10,348 nucleotides of DNA from Baffinella frigidus. Taxonomy: Eukaryota > Cryptophyceae > Cryptomonadales > Baffinellaceae. Shown in pieces: positions 9,678 through 10,348 of the stretch. Position 1 is the stretch's first letter. Every line of letters begins with the position of its first letter. Position numbers and translations under genes: made by a program. The stretch covers positions 19,481 through 29,828 of the forward strand of contig MU646937.1 in assembly GCA_026770585.1 (NCBI GenBank), read 5' to 3'. Under the pieces are notes generated by a model, which did not search any database, was not told the DNA's origin, and saw only the letters and a list, made by a program, of their open reading frames with translations.

Positions 9678-9802
9678 GTAAGTGCCCAGTAGGCCATACG
9701 CCCTACTGTAGGACCCCTAGGACCTGCCTGGGACCTCTTGGTGGTGGACCTGCCTAGGACCTCTTGGTGGTCAAATTTGACCGGCTGGCCACTTGAGGGA
9801 CA
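9672..9802. mobile_element. TATCCC-family MITE with an internal 26-bp duplication
   Basis: Ends TATCCCGTAAGTGCCCAG and GGCCACTTGAGGGACA. Length is 131 bp, or 105 bp once the tandem 26-bp repeat (GACCTGCCTGGGACCTCTTG..., 9721-9746 and 9747-9772) is counted once. It contains GGTGGTCAAATTTGACC. The left end carries GTAAGT at 9678-9683, unlike the other copies. Confidence 0.87.
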
Positions 9803-9899
9803 GCACACGCTCGGTGCAATGGTTGCGCGTGTGGGACGCGATTTGGCGGGGATGGAGACAAGCGGTGGCCTGTGAGGCATAGGGGCATGGCGCAAGGAG

Positions 9900-9922
9900 G
9901 GCAGGGGGGCAGGGGGGCAGGG
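9900..9922. repeat. GCAGGGGG tandem repeat
   Basis: Three near-identical 8-nt units. Confidence 0.85.
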
Positions 9923-9966
9923 TGAGCAGGTTGGTCCCTGAGCTCTCAGAACACCTACGGATGTTG

Positions 9967-10186
9967 TACAGGGGCACCTCGCTCATAAGAAACAGCACCC
10001 CCCTAGGACCCTACAGTAGGACCATGCCTAGGGTCCTATGGTGGTCCTAGGGGGGGGGCAGTTTCTTATCCCTCAAGTGCCCAGTAGGCTCATATGCCCT
10101 ACGGTAGGGCCCTAGGACCTGCCTAGGACCTCTAGGCCCTCAAATTTGTGGGCATGGCCACTTATGGGATAACCAGGTACCCCTGA
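9967..10186. mobile_element. TACAGGGGTACC-family MITE split by a TATCCC-family MITE
   Basis: The left end is TACAGGGGCACCTCGCTC. The right end is interrupted after TTTCT at 10066 and resumes as ACCAGGTACCCCTGA at 10172-10186. The terminal TA has decayed to A and a few bases of the arm are missing. Confidence 0.85.
10067..10171. mobile_element. 105-bp TATCCC-family MITE nested in another MITE
   Basis: TATCCCTCAAGTGCCCAGTA at the left and GGCCACTTATGGGATA at the right, with TA on each side. It contains CCTAGGACCTGCCTAGGACC and TCAAATTTG. Exactly the same length as the copy at 7459. Confidence 0.9.
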
Positions 10187-10289
10187 AGCGTTGACAGGGC
10201 AGAGGGGGCCAACCCGCGGTGCCCGGGGCGGCGGCGTGGTGAGCAAGTTCTTGTTCAGCAACATGACAAGGCAGTCACGACCGACCGTC

Positions 10290-10348
10290 TGGCTTCGGCG
10301 TCCGCGTGACCGGTCACGCGGGCGTTCACGAGCCTGCCGGCGGGGCTG
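10290..10348. repeat. Perfect inverted copy of 4524-4582, running off the window
   Basis: Starts TGGCTTCGGCGTCCGCG, includes the palindrome CGCGTGACCGGTCACGCG (10303-10320) and reaches the last base. All 59 bases are the exact complement of 4524-4582. Confidence 0.93.

Noticed and set aside
1-10348. tRNA, rRNA or other structured RNA genes
   Set aside because: No tRNA arm pattern or rRNA segment was recognised; all strong hairpins are explained by inverted-repeat elements.

Overview
The window looks like nuclear DNA of a GC-rich, intron-rich eukaryote, most likely a unicellular alga or other protist. The evidence is the lack of long ORFs or operons, split exons with GT-AG junctions, very many short palindromic transposable elements (MITEs), GA/CT microsatellites, minisatellites and a degenerate CCCTAAA-like telomeric patch. 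No finer placement can be supported from the sequence alone.

The one gene that can be read with confidence is on the + strand from about 559 to 6641. It is the 3' part of a TBC-domain (Rab GTPase-activating protein) gene in seven exons: 559-626, 1182-1302, 2508-2579, 4335-4425, 4916-5009, 5999-6075 and about 6546-6641. Joined, they give roughly 205 residues in the order expected of a TBC domain: LRRVLLAYAQHN, then VGYCQSLN (the glutamine finger), FWLL, YYGDLSG, QWFMCAYVNVL, RVWDCLLMEG and a C-terminal helical part ending at TAA. All six exon-exon joins keep the frame. The N-terminal part, with the arginine finger, was not found and should lie upstream.

The introns are full of repeats. Intron 627-1181 is a foldback repeat with telomere-like sequence. 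Intron 1303-2507 has a 12-bp minisatellite interrupted by a foldback element, a CT tract, a 185-bp palindromic element and a CTAAGTCAAC element. Intron 2580-4334 has a large duplicated GA-rich block, two halves of one MITE, and inverted copies of its own donor and acceptor junctions. Intron 4426-4915 has 59-bp direct repeats and a palindrome copied in inverted form at the end of the window. Intron 5010-5998 has a 117-bp minisatellite that repeats the preceding exon end, plus a TA-flanked MITE. Intron 6076-6545 has a 36-bp triplicated element end.

From 6642 to the end is a MITE island. Three palindromic families occur here: an AGGCTAACGG-ended family (also in introns), a 121-122 bp TACAGGGGTACC family and a 105-bp TATCCC family. 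Several are nested inside one another at TA sites. They share a CCTAGGACC / CTACNGTAGG core although their ends differ. No transposase gene is visible, so all would have to be mobilised from elsewhere. Short coding-like stretches at 6661-6804, 7564-7793 and 9421-9677 cannot be assigned.
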